From NCBI GenBank assembly GCA_927349885.1, contig OV651830.1:17709393-17773392 (forward strand): a DNA stretch of 64,000 nucleotides, read 5' to 3'. This document shows positions 35,330 to 46,699 of this stretch, in pieces. Made by a program: the position numbers and the translations under genes. The stretch is from Psylliodes chrysocephalus. Lineage: Eukaryota; Arthropoda; Insecta; Coleoptera; Chrysomelidae. Below the pieces are notes generated by a model. That model was given only the letters and a program-made list of their open reading frames with translations. It had not been told where the DNA came from and searched no databases. Positions within the stretch are counted from its first letter, which is position 1. Every line of letters begins with the position of its first letter.

Positions 35330-36620
35330 ATTTTATCAATTTTAAGTTTGATTCCATTGACATTTTTTAAAAGTTCATGGATATAATGAGTTTGGTCAAG
35401 TTTTATACTTTTACCTGAATCTGAATCATTGTAAGCAATTCTAATACCTAAACAGTATTCAGCTCTACCAAGATCTTTCATTTGTAAAAGTGACATTAGC
35501 TTTGACTTAATAGTTAGCTTTTTTTCTCGTTATTGCAAAATAAAAAGAAATCATCCACATACAGCGCGAGAAAAAATATAGTCTTCAGAAATGTTGTAGT
35601 AAACGCAAGGCTCGTAATTACTTTGTTTCCAACCTAACTCTAGTAATATATTATGTGCTTTAATAGTCCATATTCTGGAAGCCTATTTTAAGCCATATAT
35701 TGATTTCTTTAAAAAACATACTTTAGGTTCTGAATTAGGTTATATAAAAGCGGTTGCATATAAACGGTTTTGGTAAGTTCGCCATTTAGAAAGGCCGTTT
35801 GTACATCCATATGGTCTATACTCAGATTTAACTTTGCTGCAAGAGCATTCTTAGTAATTCATGTCTTACTAGGGGTGCAAAAGTTTCCTCATAGTCTATG
35901 TACAAATCCTTGTACAAATCCTTTAGCAACTAACCTGGCCTTGTACTTTAAAGTTTTGCCTTCGGAATTCCTTTTTTGTTTAAATTCCCATTTATGGCAC
36001 TATATTTACATTTTTAGGCTTATCTACTAATGTAGAAACTTCTTTATCAATCAAGGAGTTATATTCCTCTGACATTGCCTGTAACCATTTGTCCTTGTCG
36101 GGTCCTTCAAGAGCTTCAGATACAGTTATAGGATCATGAGTCTCTTGAACGTCAGTATAGTGCACATGATTATTATTTAAACAATTTCTAAGAGGATATC
36201 TACAACCTATTTTTTCTTCAGAGCCAACATCCCCACCCACTTCAGAAGTGTTTAGTTCAGATCGCTGATGCTGAATAGCTTACGACAACAGACGAAGTTG
36301 ATGTTGAAGCTTCAGCTAGCAACTGATTATCTGAAAGTTGTGTTTTCTAGAAAATAGACATCTCTAGCACGAGTCACTTTACCATCTCTGTATACTCTAT
36401 AGCCTAGGGAGTCTTCACAATATCCCATAAATAGATATTCATCACTTTAAGTATCCCATTTTTGTTGAAGTTGATCAAGTTTATGGAAAAATGCTCGACA
36501 ACCAAAAATTTTGAGATTTGTTGTCACAAAAGTTGAGTAGCTACTAGAAAAATATATTGTAAGCGTAACCCCTACCAAGGCTTTACAGCCACCCGACTTT
36601 ATCCTACAGTGTGGAACAGC
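35330..36620 (-). pseudogene. Copia-type LTR retrotransposon pol fragment
   Basis: Read on the minus strand. About 36560-36330 resembles the end of the Copia integrase region (NLKIFGCRAFFHKLDQ, YRDGKVTRARDVYFL). About 36240-35992 is an open stretch with the linker typical of Copia polyproteins, PITVSEALEGPDKDKW and LQAMSEEYNSLIDKEV. After several frameshifts, reverse transcriptase follows: the catalytic box LYVDDFFLF near 35560, MKDLGRAEYCLGIRI, and LDQTHYIHELLK near 35380. Long terminal repeats, gag and RNase H are not seen. The fragment is collinear with Copia but cannot be translated as one protein. Confidence 0.85.
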
Positions 36621-36624
36621 CAAA

Positions 36625-36917
36625 TGGAATTAATTCAGTAATAAATAAATGGGGACGTGTTCAAGAAACGCTCGGATACGCCGATTGGTATTTTTAGTTG
36701 TGCATTTTTTTTTAACAAACACTTTTTATACAGGATGTTTCATGTAACAATGAATAATATCGGAGATGAGAGTTTTTCTACGAAATTGTCTTTTGGATGA
36801 TTTTGTAAATTCCTCGCAATCGGTTATCGTTTAAGATGATTTTAATTTCAACTTTAAGGGATATTATGCCTCTCTAAATGATTTAAAGTGCTTGTTGAGT
36901 TCTTACGATGAATATAC
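36625..36917. other. Spacer, no gene seen
   Basis: Includes TACAGGATGTTTCATGTAAC near 36731, a sequence resembling transposon-end consensus, without a partner. Confidence 0.3.
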
Positions 36918-36919
36918 TA

Positions 36920-39900
36920 TACTCTGTTTTTAAACTAAGAGGAGCGAATTGAAAAGTCCTATTTACACAGGGAAAAATAACTAAAAAAGTAACTAAATAT
37001 CATTTTAGCGGTAAATTTGAATTTGTCTTGTATCATTTCAAAACTTTGTTATGAATGCATTGAAGTCAAAGTTTTAGATAACCAACGAATAAAGATGACA
37101 CTAAATTGTGCTCATTCCGTTTTTGATTTATAATTATTGTATTTTAGTTGTGCTTTTATATTTTCCTTACTTCGTCTCATATCGCAGCTCGGACCAGTAT
37201 GTTGGGAAGAGAATCGCCCAAGCAGCGACCAAATGTCAGTAAATTGAGTAAAATGACTCGCAACAAAATACAAAATAATTTACATTTTGAGTTTAACATA
37301 GAGTTTTAATTCGATATTTTATTCATTGTTTTATAAGTAACTGTGATTAGAAAATTATATATCTATTATAATAACAGAAAAGAAAGTAAATAGTAGGTTT
37401 TTCAATTTGGTGGAAAAATTAAAAAAATAAATATGCCAGTTCTATTTGTTGAAATGGAATTAAGCACCTATTATTATCTACCTATTACAAAACATATTTA
37501 GCAGGAACTGAAAAATATGTAGTTGAAGAAAAGCTTATTTAAAATGAAGAATTTTGGCAGGTACAAAAAAATAAATTTTATTTTTATATTTCTTTATAGG
37601 TATAGTTTAATTTGTAATATTTTTTCTTAAAATTAAACTACAAGATTACCATTAGTTGTATGGATTTCCTAATTAATTAAGGGTTCTTTCTTCAGGTAAA
37701 ATGTAGCAAAGTTCTGAAGTACGATACGATATATTTGCAGACAAGTGTTTGGAAATGAAATAAATCAAATCTACAAATTTTGTCTCCACTAACAAGATGT
37801 TATATTCAACAGTGGAAAGTGTAAACTTGTTGGCAACAGCTTATTAAATGTATGTAGAAGTCCAAGAAAGTGCAATGGTACCAGCTTTTACTATAATAAT
37901 AATAATAATGGTTTTTATCATTCTCCTGTTTTTTTGTAGATAGGATTTATAATTGTTGCTTAAATTCCACATTGTGTATCAGAATGTCTTTGGTCTTCTC
38001 GAAAACATATTTTTATATAATATAAAGCAGATGGTATATTTTTTTGAGACATCCTTCAAGCCTTTTAAAAATAAAATGTTTATTTGCAGGTAAGATAATA
38101 TCTATCTTAATTTTGTATGATCATTTATTGTATAGACAAATAATTAAATAAAAATGATTAAGGCATAAAAAGGTAATTTGTAACTTTGTGTCAGCAGAAG
38201 GATTTCCTACACCTAATTTAATATATTTTTTACAAACAAATAAAATGTCTTTAGTATGATCGGTAGATATTTTTAATAATTCAGCACTACATATGTTTCG
38301 GAATCTTCTGGTGCAGTCACAGCTTTTTAAAATTTAAAAAAACATTTAGGAACATAAACACCTTAAAATGATCATGGAAACCCATATTTTGTGATAGTGT
38401 GTAGGTAGCTTACAACTAGTTGATTAAATTAAAATACACGTTTGACAAATCTTTTACACATTCGCAGAGTTTAATATGTGTAAGTGTAGTTATAATCTTT
38501 GCAGTCTATTTTATAAACATTTGTTGCTTTCTTGAGTTTGGGTTTAAAATTTAAAAATAAGGTTTCGTTTATGAGCAATTTTTACATTATATCTAGAGAA
38601 CATTTTTGACACTTGTTTGAAAAGTCCTTTTACATATAGCAATTTAATGTTTAAAAAAGGGTGCCACACCAAATGTTACAGTGATGACACTTTATGCTTT
38701 TGACTATTTAAGTACCAAGCTATTTATTTAAAATAATAAAACAAGGTATTTGTTTTAGGTTAAATAATGAAAATTTTGGAGGCCACAAATTATGGACATA
38801 TTCAGATGGCAATAGCACTTTTAAATATAGCCAAAACAGTTTGTAGTTTTAAATGTTAATTAACAATTTTGTAAATGGTTTATTTTCAAATAAATAAAAT
38901 TTTCTTTAATATTTAGTTATATTTTAATCATTTTGATTAGAAATTCTTTAATTTTTAGTTTAAAAAAAAATAGTAATAAAGTTGTATTTTTTTTTAAGTA
39001 GAACACCAAAAAGCAATATTTACAAATTTATAATATTGCGGAAAAAATGCTACCATATATTCCTGAGGCTTAAATGTAACGATTTAACCCAACTTATATC
39101 AGTCCAAAAGTGGATGATTTAGAAATACAGAGTGTAAAAAGTTCAATTTAGTTTTTCATAAATAATTTTTTTAATAATTAATGTATTTTTAAAATATTTG
39201 GTTAGGAGGGGTTTGTGGGGTAAAATATTTAAAGCTGTTCCCATTTTTATTGTAAAATTTAAAGGACGCCTTTTTTATAAATCCAGATTTCTCAAAAACG
39301 GCTGCTCAAATCTACTCTTACCACTTATACCTTGCAGAACAAGAATTTTTATTTAAGTTAAATACAGAGTGGCGCTTAAATGTGTGTAAGGTACAACAAT
39401 TTTACAATAAAATTGAGAGCAGTTGTAATTTTTGTATACTACACTGTAGTTTTGTATTTTTTTTTTTTTTTTTTGATATGGCTTAGAAAAACAACATATG
39501 AATAGTAGTATCTTTATTTTGTAAATTTGTTATAATATTTTAATTAATAATAAAGTTTGAAAAATAAAACAAAAATACATCTGGTGCTTATACAACATAA
39601 TAAGTAAAAAGACAAAGTACATCTTGACATTTACATTGAATCAGAAACAAAAAACACTAAGTACTCAATATGTTAATCTACATCAGAAGATTCGTTGTGA
39701 TTTTAGCTGCCACCTAATTTATTTGTGCCTCTATCAATTCTATGGGATTTAACTTGCAGTGATATGGGGCAGCCACTACACAACTTGAGGTTTCTTTAGC
39801 CTTTACATCGACAACATTCAAATTATATGCATCTTTATGTTGCCAAATTAGGTGTAAAAGTTGATATCACTTCATATTTAAATAAATTTAATATTTTTAG

Positions 39901-41062
39901 TTTTGTAACCATTCCTGTCAGATTTTCTTGATGACAAAGGAATGTTTTCAACTTTTCGACTATGATATGATACATTTTCCATCACAATCATAGCATAATT
40001 AGAAAACTTTGTAAAAAATAAAGAAAACCAATTCTAAAATACTTCAGATTTCGTCTCGTCAAGGTAAATGCATTTTATACAGAATTAGCACATATATTAA
40101 GGCACCTGCTTTTGGCTTTTCAGGCCTGTTGATAAACCTTATTATGATCTTCATCAAAGTAGAAGCTTGGCCTGTTTTATTTTCTATATTGTTTGATGGA
40201 TTTTAAATCTACGTATATAGTGTTCTATCAATACACTTTGACAATTTCTTTTCAAATATCTAAAAACATATATACATAATAAATAAACAGTACATTTGAC
40301 TGGTTAAAGTTATAAACTTACTTAGTTATTATATCTCAAGAAAGTATATAAAGATGAATAATATATTTGTGGCAAATCTAAATATTTCAATTCTTTGCAA
40401 AATTTTATTCAATCTAGATAACTCATTTTTGAAAAAGAAATCCTGTACTAATATTCGAATAGCATTTATCATCATCAAATGTTTTTAGACTAGATAATGT
40501 TCCATTATTGCGGTATTATTTCAATAATCGGTAAGTAGTTGACTTTGACCTGTAAGAAAAATATTGAGTATTTAATATTATTTTTAATTTGAAAGTAATG
40601 AGTAAAACTTACTGGTAGCTTGAGAAATTTTGGATATAACATCAACAATTTTGGTTTTCGTATTATTATCCAATACCTATTTGTACATATTTATTATTTA
40701 CTGCTTTTCTGAGAGACTTGAATAGCCTAAACTCATTCGTTTTCGTTGTTTTGATGGACTCCGTGAGGAACTGTTATTATAGTATTCGATGTAGAAGGAT
40801 CCATAATCGTAGAAATTCAATACAATTGCTTACTAAAGTTTTGAAAAGAACTGTTATTAAAGAAATTAAATAAAACTAAGTAATAATGATGAGATATCAA
40901 AGCAATAACAAAACTTAAATTATAAAATGCCAGAATCGAAAATAGAACTGTCAACAGTAGCTAAAAAGTGATGTGTGAAACTGACTTCAATCTGACCAAT
41001 TAGAAGTCTACAGAATTGCCAACTTAAATTCAAATCGCTCCTCTTAGTTTAAAAACAGAGTA
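36920..41062 (-). mobile_element. Old Sailor-like Tc1/mariner element, 4.14 kb, both ends present
   Basis: The left end TACTCTGTTTTTAAACTAAG (from 36920) is matched by the inverted complement CTTAGTTTAAAAACAGAGTA closing at 41062. The arms agree over about 28 bp and TA lies outside each end. A decayed transposase lies on the minus strand near the right end. The ends differ from those of the 1-kb and 6-kb copies, so this is another subfamily. About 2.6 kb (37.0-39.6 kb) is AT-rich filler without coding signal. Similar termini occur alone at 16795-16832. Confidence 0.8.
39590..40803 (-). pseudogene. Sailor-like transposase, decayed, with an apparent 63-nt intron
   Basis: Minus strand. ATG near 40803 (MDPSTSNTIITVPHG) leads, after a frame break, to a basic SPSKQRKRMSLGYSSL segment like the N-terminus of the 6-kb copy, then KTKIVDVISKISQATS. 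An intron with GTAAGT donor (40612) and TTTTTCTTACAG acceptor (40550) follows. The next exon resumes with a helix-turn-helix-like STTYRLLK and YRNNGTLSS. Catalytic blocks follow in broken frames: CIYLDETKSE (first D), IVMENVSYHSRKVEN (second D changed to E) and PYHCKLNPIELIEAQI (final E). These match FYLDETW, IVMDNANYHSR and PYHCEVNPIELIWAQI of the 6-kb copy, which fixes the family. Confidence 0.8.
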
Positions 41063-41799
41063 TAGTTGCTTGGATAATATTGTGACAAATTTAAATGAGT
41101 GTTTTTATAAAGTTGGGGTATATGACCCTCTGTTTTCTATTCATTCAGGGCAGTATTTGTTTCTAAAAACTGCAGTTATAACTAAGACCCAAGAATTAAC
41201 TTTAACTAGGGCTATTTCAAACTCTGGCATACGGAAATTATCTTTTTCTCTTTTGAAAATTGATTGGGGATTCTTTAAAATAAGTCAAGATGTTTACTTT
41301 TTATCTTCTTTTTTGATAACTTCATTTACAGATCTTATTGAAAGACATTGTCCGCTACAGAAAAGCAGACGTATTTTCAAAAAGCAGCCTGTTTGTTGGT
41401 TTACCAAAAAACTTACAAAGCAAAGAGATTTTTTTGTCAATGTTAAAAACTATCTGTGATGTTACAAAAGACCCAGTTGTTGTTAATAACTTTAAAAACT
41501 ATAATATTGAACTAAAACGTACAAAAAAGAATGCATATGACAATTATATAGCCATGGCAGATAACAAATCCAAAGCAAGTTGTCATTTGATAAACCTTGT
41601 GAGAAATAAATCAAAACAAAAAAACTGTATTGAAAGTCTAACCTCAAATGACTTTAACGATTTCGTTTCAAATGTAGCGAAAAATATTATTAAGTCTTTA
41701 CCGGTTTTATCAATTAATGATTTATTAAAATTTTAAAAATTTTCAGCACATTACGTGACATTTCAAAAAACAACTAACCAAATCAATAGTTTTCTCTTT

Positions 41800-42655
41800 T
41801 TTTCGTTTTCTCCTTCTTTCTTTCCTTTTAATACCACTTTCCTTTCTTTTTCTGTTGATATGTTACCAACTTCTTAATTTGAACATTAAGTACATCTAAA
41901 AATTATTTTCCGACGCTAATGCTAGACTCTACGTGTAACAATAATAATTAATTTGTTTCATTTTGTTTATTATTACATACAAATTCAAATAATTCATTTT
42001 AAAACCTATATTATTAATTAAGAAACATTTATTTCGCCAACGCCATCTATTAGCCGATGTCAAAATATTTAAATTTGACAACCTCTAAACTGTTTTTCTT
42101 AAATATTAGAATTGTTAATTCGTCTATTTATATCTAGAGGGCGTTAATTAGTATCTTTAATCTAAAATAAAAAGAATTATACCTTCAGAATTATAAACAC
42201 TTCATGTTGTCTAAGAGCCCATTTTAGTTCTTGTAAGGTTTAAAAAAGTTTTAAATTTGTTTTGTCTTAATGTCTGTCCGTTCGTGAAATATTTTAATAA
42301 TTTTAATTAATAGTTTTAGACCTACTTGTGTTTTGACATCAACTTTTTGTTGCAACTACTGTTTTTATGCATTTCTTAAAAAATACTGGTATACTTGTTT
42401 TTTACACCGACCCTGTGATAATCTCTAAGCTTAGTCTTAAATAGATGAGTAATACGGGTGAGTTCTTTATATTTGACAACTTTTATAATTTTTTAAACCC
42501 ACTTTATTAGTTATGAGCTCATTCGTTTTTACCTATCTATTTTAGACCATACCTGATGATGAGGATCTGATCTCCTCGAAACCGGTCGTATTAAATTACT
42601 CTTGTGAGATCTTAAGGACCACCCTTGTTTTATTTACCTCTTTTTTGAACATATA
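41800..42655. other. Insertion inside the LINE, contains a hammerhead-like motif
   Basis: No coding signal. AT-rich DNA ending with the ribozyme-like motif and TTAAATTACTCTTGTGAGAT just before LINE homology resumes. This is the usual position of such motifs near the 3' end of small retroelements, so the insert may be a SINE-, retrozyme- or Penelope-related fragment. No boundaries are proven. Confidence 0.4.
42549..42591 (+). ncRNA. Candidate hammerhead ribozyme
   Basis: All core elements occur in order: stem I 5' strand ATAC (42549-42552), CTGATGA (42553-42559), stem II GAGGA/TCCTC around the loop TCTGATC (42561-42577), GAAA (42578-42581), a very short stem III (CC/GG closed by A-U with no loop), the cleavage triplet GTC (42585-42587), and stem I 3' strand GTAT (42588-42591), complementary to ATAC. 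One extra T (42560) sits between the GA of the core and stem II. A loop-less stem III could pair only between two molecules, as described for short-stem-III hammerheads in Penelope-like elements. Confidence 0.5.
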
Positions 42656-43339
42656 ACTCACACATGGCTACTACCTTCAACTTTAAGCTTAATTACTATG
42701 TAGTTAGAGGAACTGCGTTGCACCTTTTTAAATCATATCTCAGCAAGCGGTTTCAAAGTGTATTTTATAATAATAGCCGGTCAAATTTAAATCCTATAAC
42801 TATACAGGAGTTCCGCAAGGATCAGTTCTGGGACCGTTACTCTTCATCATATACATAAATGATTTATGCAATTTCCTGAAACCTATTCATAGTAGGTATA
42901 TTATTTGCTGATGATGCTATGTTAATCTATTCAAGTGATAGCTACTCACAACTATCTAGTCTAACCAATGAACTGAAAGAAAAAGAAAGTTATAGGTTTG
43001 CTGCAAAACTGTAAAGTTGTTAGACAATAAGTTAAACTGGTCCAGTCATATTGGACAATTGAAAAAAAAGTTATCTAGTTCCGTGTTCTCTTCGTCAATT
43101 AAAAAACATAACCAGTTATCATACTTTAAAAATAGCTTACTTTTCTCTTTTTCATTCTCATATATCATATGGAATCTCGTTATGGGGAAACTCGGTTGAG
43201 TCTAAATATATTTTCGTTCAACAAAAAAGAGCATAAGAATTTTGTCAAATGTCGGGTATAGGGACTCTTGTAGAGACTTATTTGTTACACATAAAATTAT
43301 GACCCTTCCGTCTCTGTATATGTATTACAATGAATTATT

Positions 43340-45440
43340 CATTGTAAGGTGTTAAAATAAAAATACAATCAAGAAGACATAATAATATTCAATAAAGTTA
43401 ATAAAAAAAAATCTGTTATTATTTTATGATTGCACCCTGTATATGGGATTTAAACAATTCACATATAATGAACCATTTTAAAAAACAAATCACTTTGAAC
43501 ATTATAAAACATTTAAAGCATAAAAAGTTAAACAAAACATTAATTAAAGGACTTAGAAAAATTTGAATTAAAATTGAAACGGAAAACATCTTCATTCAAA
43601 GGAATCATGACAGACTATCTCACTGGGAGAAATTTATGAGTTGATAATTTGTTAGTTTTAATATATTTCTCACAGCATAACATATAAAAAGACAACCGTA
43701 CTAGTGTTGGAGATTTTTACCAGTAAATCAAAAGAATGATGTTTTTACAATATTTGACATTTGGAAACTATGCGAATAAATTTTTCAAATTATAAAAATC
43801 TAACTAATTTCTGGTGGCAGGGGATAAAATAGTAATGATATTATGCTCTTATAGCACCATAAGACATATTGGAATATTTTGGGGCCTATTTTGTCACATT
43901 TGATATCATTGAAGATGTACCATTAATTAGCAGTAGAATTTTATATTAAATTGTCTATTTTAGCACATAGGAAGTGAATCTTAATTTGTAAGGGGAATTT
44001 GTGAACATTTTAATAACAAAGTCTTTGCTAAAGGGTAATCTGAGAGAAATATGTGTAAAATACTCATCAGATAACCTAAGTTCAAAAAAAAACATTGATT
44101 TATGCTAAGGGTCGGTCTTTTCACCTTCAGATAAAGTGCCAGGTAATTTTTATCTCCCAAGTAATTTAAAAAGTAATCTTTTCACTTCTGGATAAACCTA
44201 ACTTCTGAATGATAACTTAACTTACTTATGAAATTCCTGATAAAATACTTCACTGATGGATAAAAAGGTAGCTACATAACCACATAAGGTTAAAAACTAC
44301 TGGATTCTTACCATACATATTATTTACTTGAAAAAACAGAAAATTAATTATCTGACAGATAGTAACTCTAAGATAATATATCCGTCAGTTAGTTATCTGG
44401 AACTTTATCTGAAGGTGAAAAGACCGACCCTAAATGTCATAAAAGAACAGTGTTTGGGGTAATTTTAATTGTATAGAATAGGTTGTACATTAGTTTTAAG
44501 CATATTCGGCCGTTCCTAATCCAAAATTTATCATTTTTGTGAAATTCAGAATTTCAAAGTTAGGTTGGAAGTGACAATAAAAGTCAAAATCAGTATCATT
44601 TTGACCGTCCTAAGGGTAGGATCGTTGAATGAGCTCTGATCGGCAATTGTTTTAATTGCAAGAGCCTACCAAACATTTGATTTTATTTCTGACGCTGTCA
44701 GAAAATAATTTTTGAAAGGTAACCTAAAAAAGTTGGAGGTTGTAAAACACTGAAGTAGACGAAATTTTATTACTTACCGAAAAGGAAAAAACAGGAGAGC
44801 CCTGTTTTCTCTCGAAGCCAATCGATGATGTGAAAGAAATAGCGGAGCGAGGTGACATATTCCTAAAAAAGAATTATCAGTGAGGTGTTCTTTCATGAAG
44901 TAAGATTAGTTATAGATATTATTGATAAATTTCCACTTACTTGCTTCATAGTCAATTTTATTTGAAGTGATTTGAAACACGTAGAAACTTTTTTCTTGCC
45001 TAACAGGAGCATTTCTTTGCTGTTCATAAAAATTCCTAACCTTATTTGAAGACTGACAAGTTCTGACTCTGGTAACTTATTGGTGTTGCCAACCGTGATA
45101 ACTGTTCTACTGAGGATATTTGAATAGGCAACATCTATTACTAGGATTGTATTATTAGCGTTTCAAAGGTTTTTTTGAATATTTTCATTGTATTTATCAT
45201 TTAATTTAAGCCATTTTTCATTCATTTCCATCTCATCTAATTGATTACAAATTACATTATTTCTCTTTTTATTGATTATATCCTATTGAATCTGATTTCT
45301 TTGTTTTATTGAAAAGAGTGAGCAATCTGTGAAATCGTAACCTACACACCCTGAGAAAAGAGAGATCTCATGCTGGACAAAATTAATTAAATAAATATAT
45401 GTATAAAAGATAAGTATTATATTTTTGTTGTAAAATTTTT
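43340..45440. other. 2.1-kb insertion inside the LINE, mostly featureless
   Basis: AT-rich without recognised coding sequence, apart from a MITE at 44109-44430. A GC-richer patch near 44760-44900 has no recognised domain. The exact edges are uncertain because the LINE is decayed on both sides. Confidence 0.4.
44109..44430. mobile_element. PIF/Harbinger-type MITE, 322 bp
   Basis: Terminal inverted repeats GGGTCGGTCTTTTCACCTTC at 44109 and the exact complement ending 44430 extend to about 28 bp. The 3-bp duplication TAA lies at 44106-44108 and 44431-44433. A 3-bp TWA duplication and G-rich termini are typical of PIF/Harbinger. The interior has several TTATC(T)-containing motifs and no gene. 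Confidence 0.85.
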
Positions 45441-45999
45441 ATGCTCACACCTATTTTCATTATATTTTCATTATATTTTACAAGAATTATAAATCATTGT
45501 AGTATATTATCAATCTTATTGAAATTTCACAGAAGAGCTCCCTCATTTCTTACTCAGTCCAGTATTCACTCTTATAACACTAGAAATGCTAACCTAATTC
45601 GACTACCTAGATATAGGTTATTAAAAACACAAAAAAACTCATATGACATTAGTCTATATAATGCACTTCCTAGTAATTTAAAACTTATTTTACTTTAAAA
45701 TTTACTTTGCAAACCACAGTTTTCATTTCCCTGTTGACGATACATTCTCCCTGGGTCTTCTCCTTCAAGATCCTTTAAAAATATGTTTGTATGTAGTAAT
45801 CCATTTTAATTAAGACATTTTTATCTTTGTACCATTAGGTTTTAAGAGTTTCCATATTTTATTTTATTGTTTTAGATTATATATGTATGTTAGATGACTG
45901 TATTGTTGTCTCTAATTTATTATCTTATGATTGTTTTTTTTTTATTTGCTATAAATTTATGTAACACTAAATAACAAAGTTAAATAAAAGTATTCTATT

Positions 46000-46526
46000 C
46001 TATCAAATTTTTTTAAATATTAACTACAATCTTTAGATAGCATTCTTCTTAAACAACCATAGAAATAATATAGAAGACCAATATAAACATAACATTTAAG
46101 CAGAAATTGAAACCTACTGTGCATAAAAACGCGTCTCTGCGCCTGACATCGCAAAATAGTGTGTCTAGAAGCTTGCGCAATATGCATGACTTGTCCCTGT
46201 AGTGTTGCCAAATATATTAAACATACCTAACAGAAAAGAATTTTAAATTAATTAATTTTTAAATTATATGATTTAAACAGTTTATATCTACGAAATATCG
46301 CTACAAAATAACTTATAAACATTTAAATAATCAACTAATAATATTTATGTGTAATTACATTCCCAAAAATATATACAAATACCGTATTAATGTCATTAAT
46401 ACCGTATTTTTAATGTTCAATAAGCGATTCACCTACAAATTCAATATTGACCTGGCAATAGCACTAAAATCCGGTGTTTCAAGGCTGTATGACGCTGCCC
46501 TTACAGGACCGTTTGTAGTTTATTAT
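46000..46526. other. AT-rich DNA, no gene seen
   Basis: Nothing coding or structured is recognised between the LINE tail and the MITE. Confidence 0.35.
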
Positions 46527-46529
46527 TTA

Positions 46530-46695
46530 TGCCGCGTTTGAGAATCCACATCGGATGCATCTGAGATGTAGTAGTAGTAAATCTTTGATCACGTGATTCA
46601 GTATGCGTAAATGTAATGGGACAGATGTGTCCGATGTGGATAAAAAACGCTAGAGATGTAAAAAATGCATCCGATGTGGATTCTCAAACGCAGCA
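46530..46695. mobile_element. Small MITE, 166 bp, TTA target duplication
   Basis: TGCCGCGTTTGAGAATCCAC at 46530 and the inverted complement with one change (GTGGATTCTCAAACGCAGCA) ending at 46695 give repeats of about 30 bp. TTA flanks both sides (46527-46529 and 46696-46698), which suggests PIF/Harbinger. The core also holds GTCCGATGTGGATAAAAAACG, a partial third copy of the end motif. Confidence 0.85.
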
Positions 46696-46699
46696 TTAA

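Larger units (their letters stand above)
41070..45990 (+). pseudogene. Jockey/CR1-type LINE, decayed and interrupted by two insertions
   Basis: Segments lie in order on the plus strand. First, about 41070-41740 is the linker between endonuclease and reverse transcriptase (LIERHCPLQKSRRIFKK, VCWFTKKLTKQRDFF, ELKRTKKNAYDNYIAM). Next, about 42680-43330 is palm to thumb: YYVVRGTALHLFKSYL, then after a frameshift QGSVLGPLLFIIYINDL-like sequence, the catalytic FADDAMLIYSSD, and LDNKLNWSSHIGQLKKK. Last, about 45520-45990 is the C-terminal end: HSYNTRNANLIRLPRYR, then AATAAAAGTATTCTATTC as a 3' tail. Insertions of about 0.85 kb (41.80-42.65 kb) and 2.1 kb (43.34-45.44 kb) separate them, and part of the fingers region is missing. 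Confidence 0.8.

Noticed and set aside
35770..36030. 86-codon plus-strand open frame
   Set aside because: It is antisense to the Copia pol fragment.
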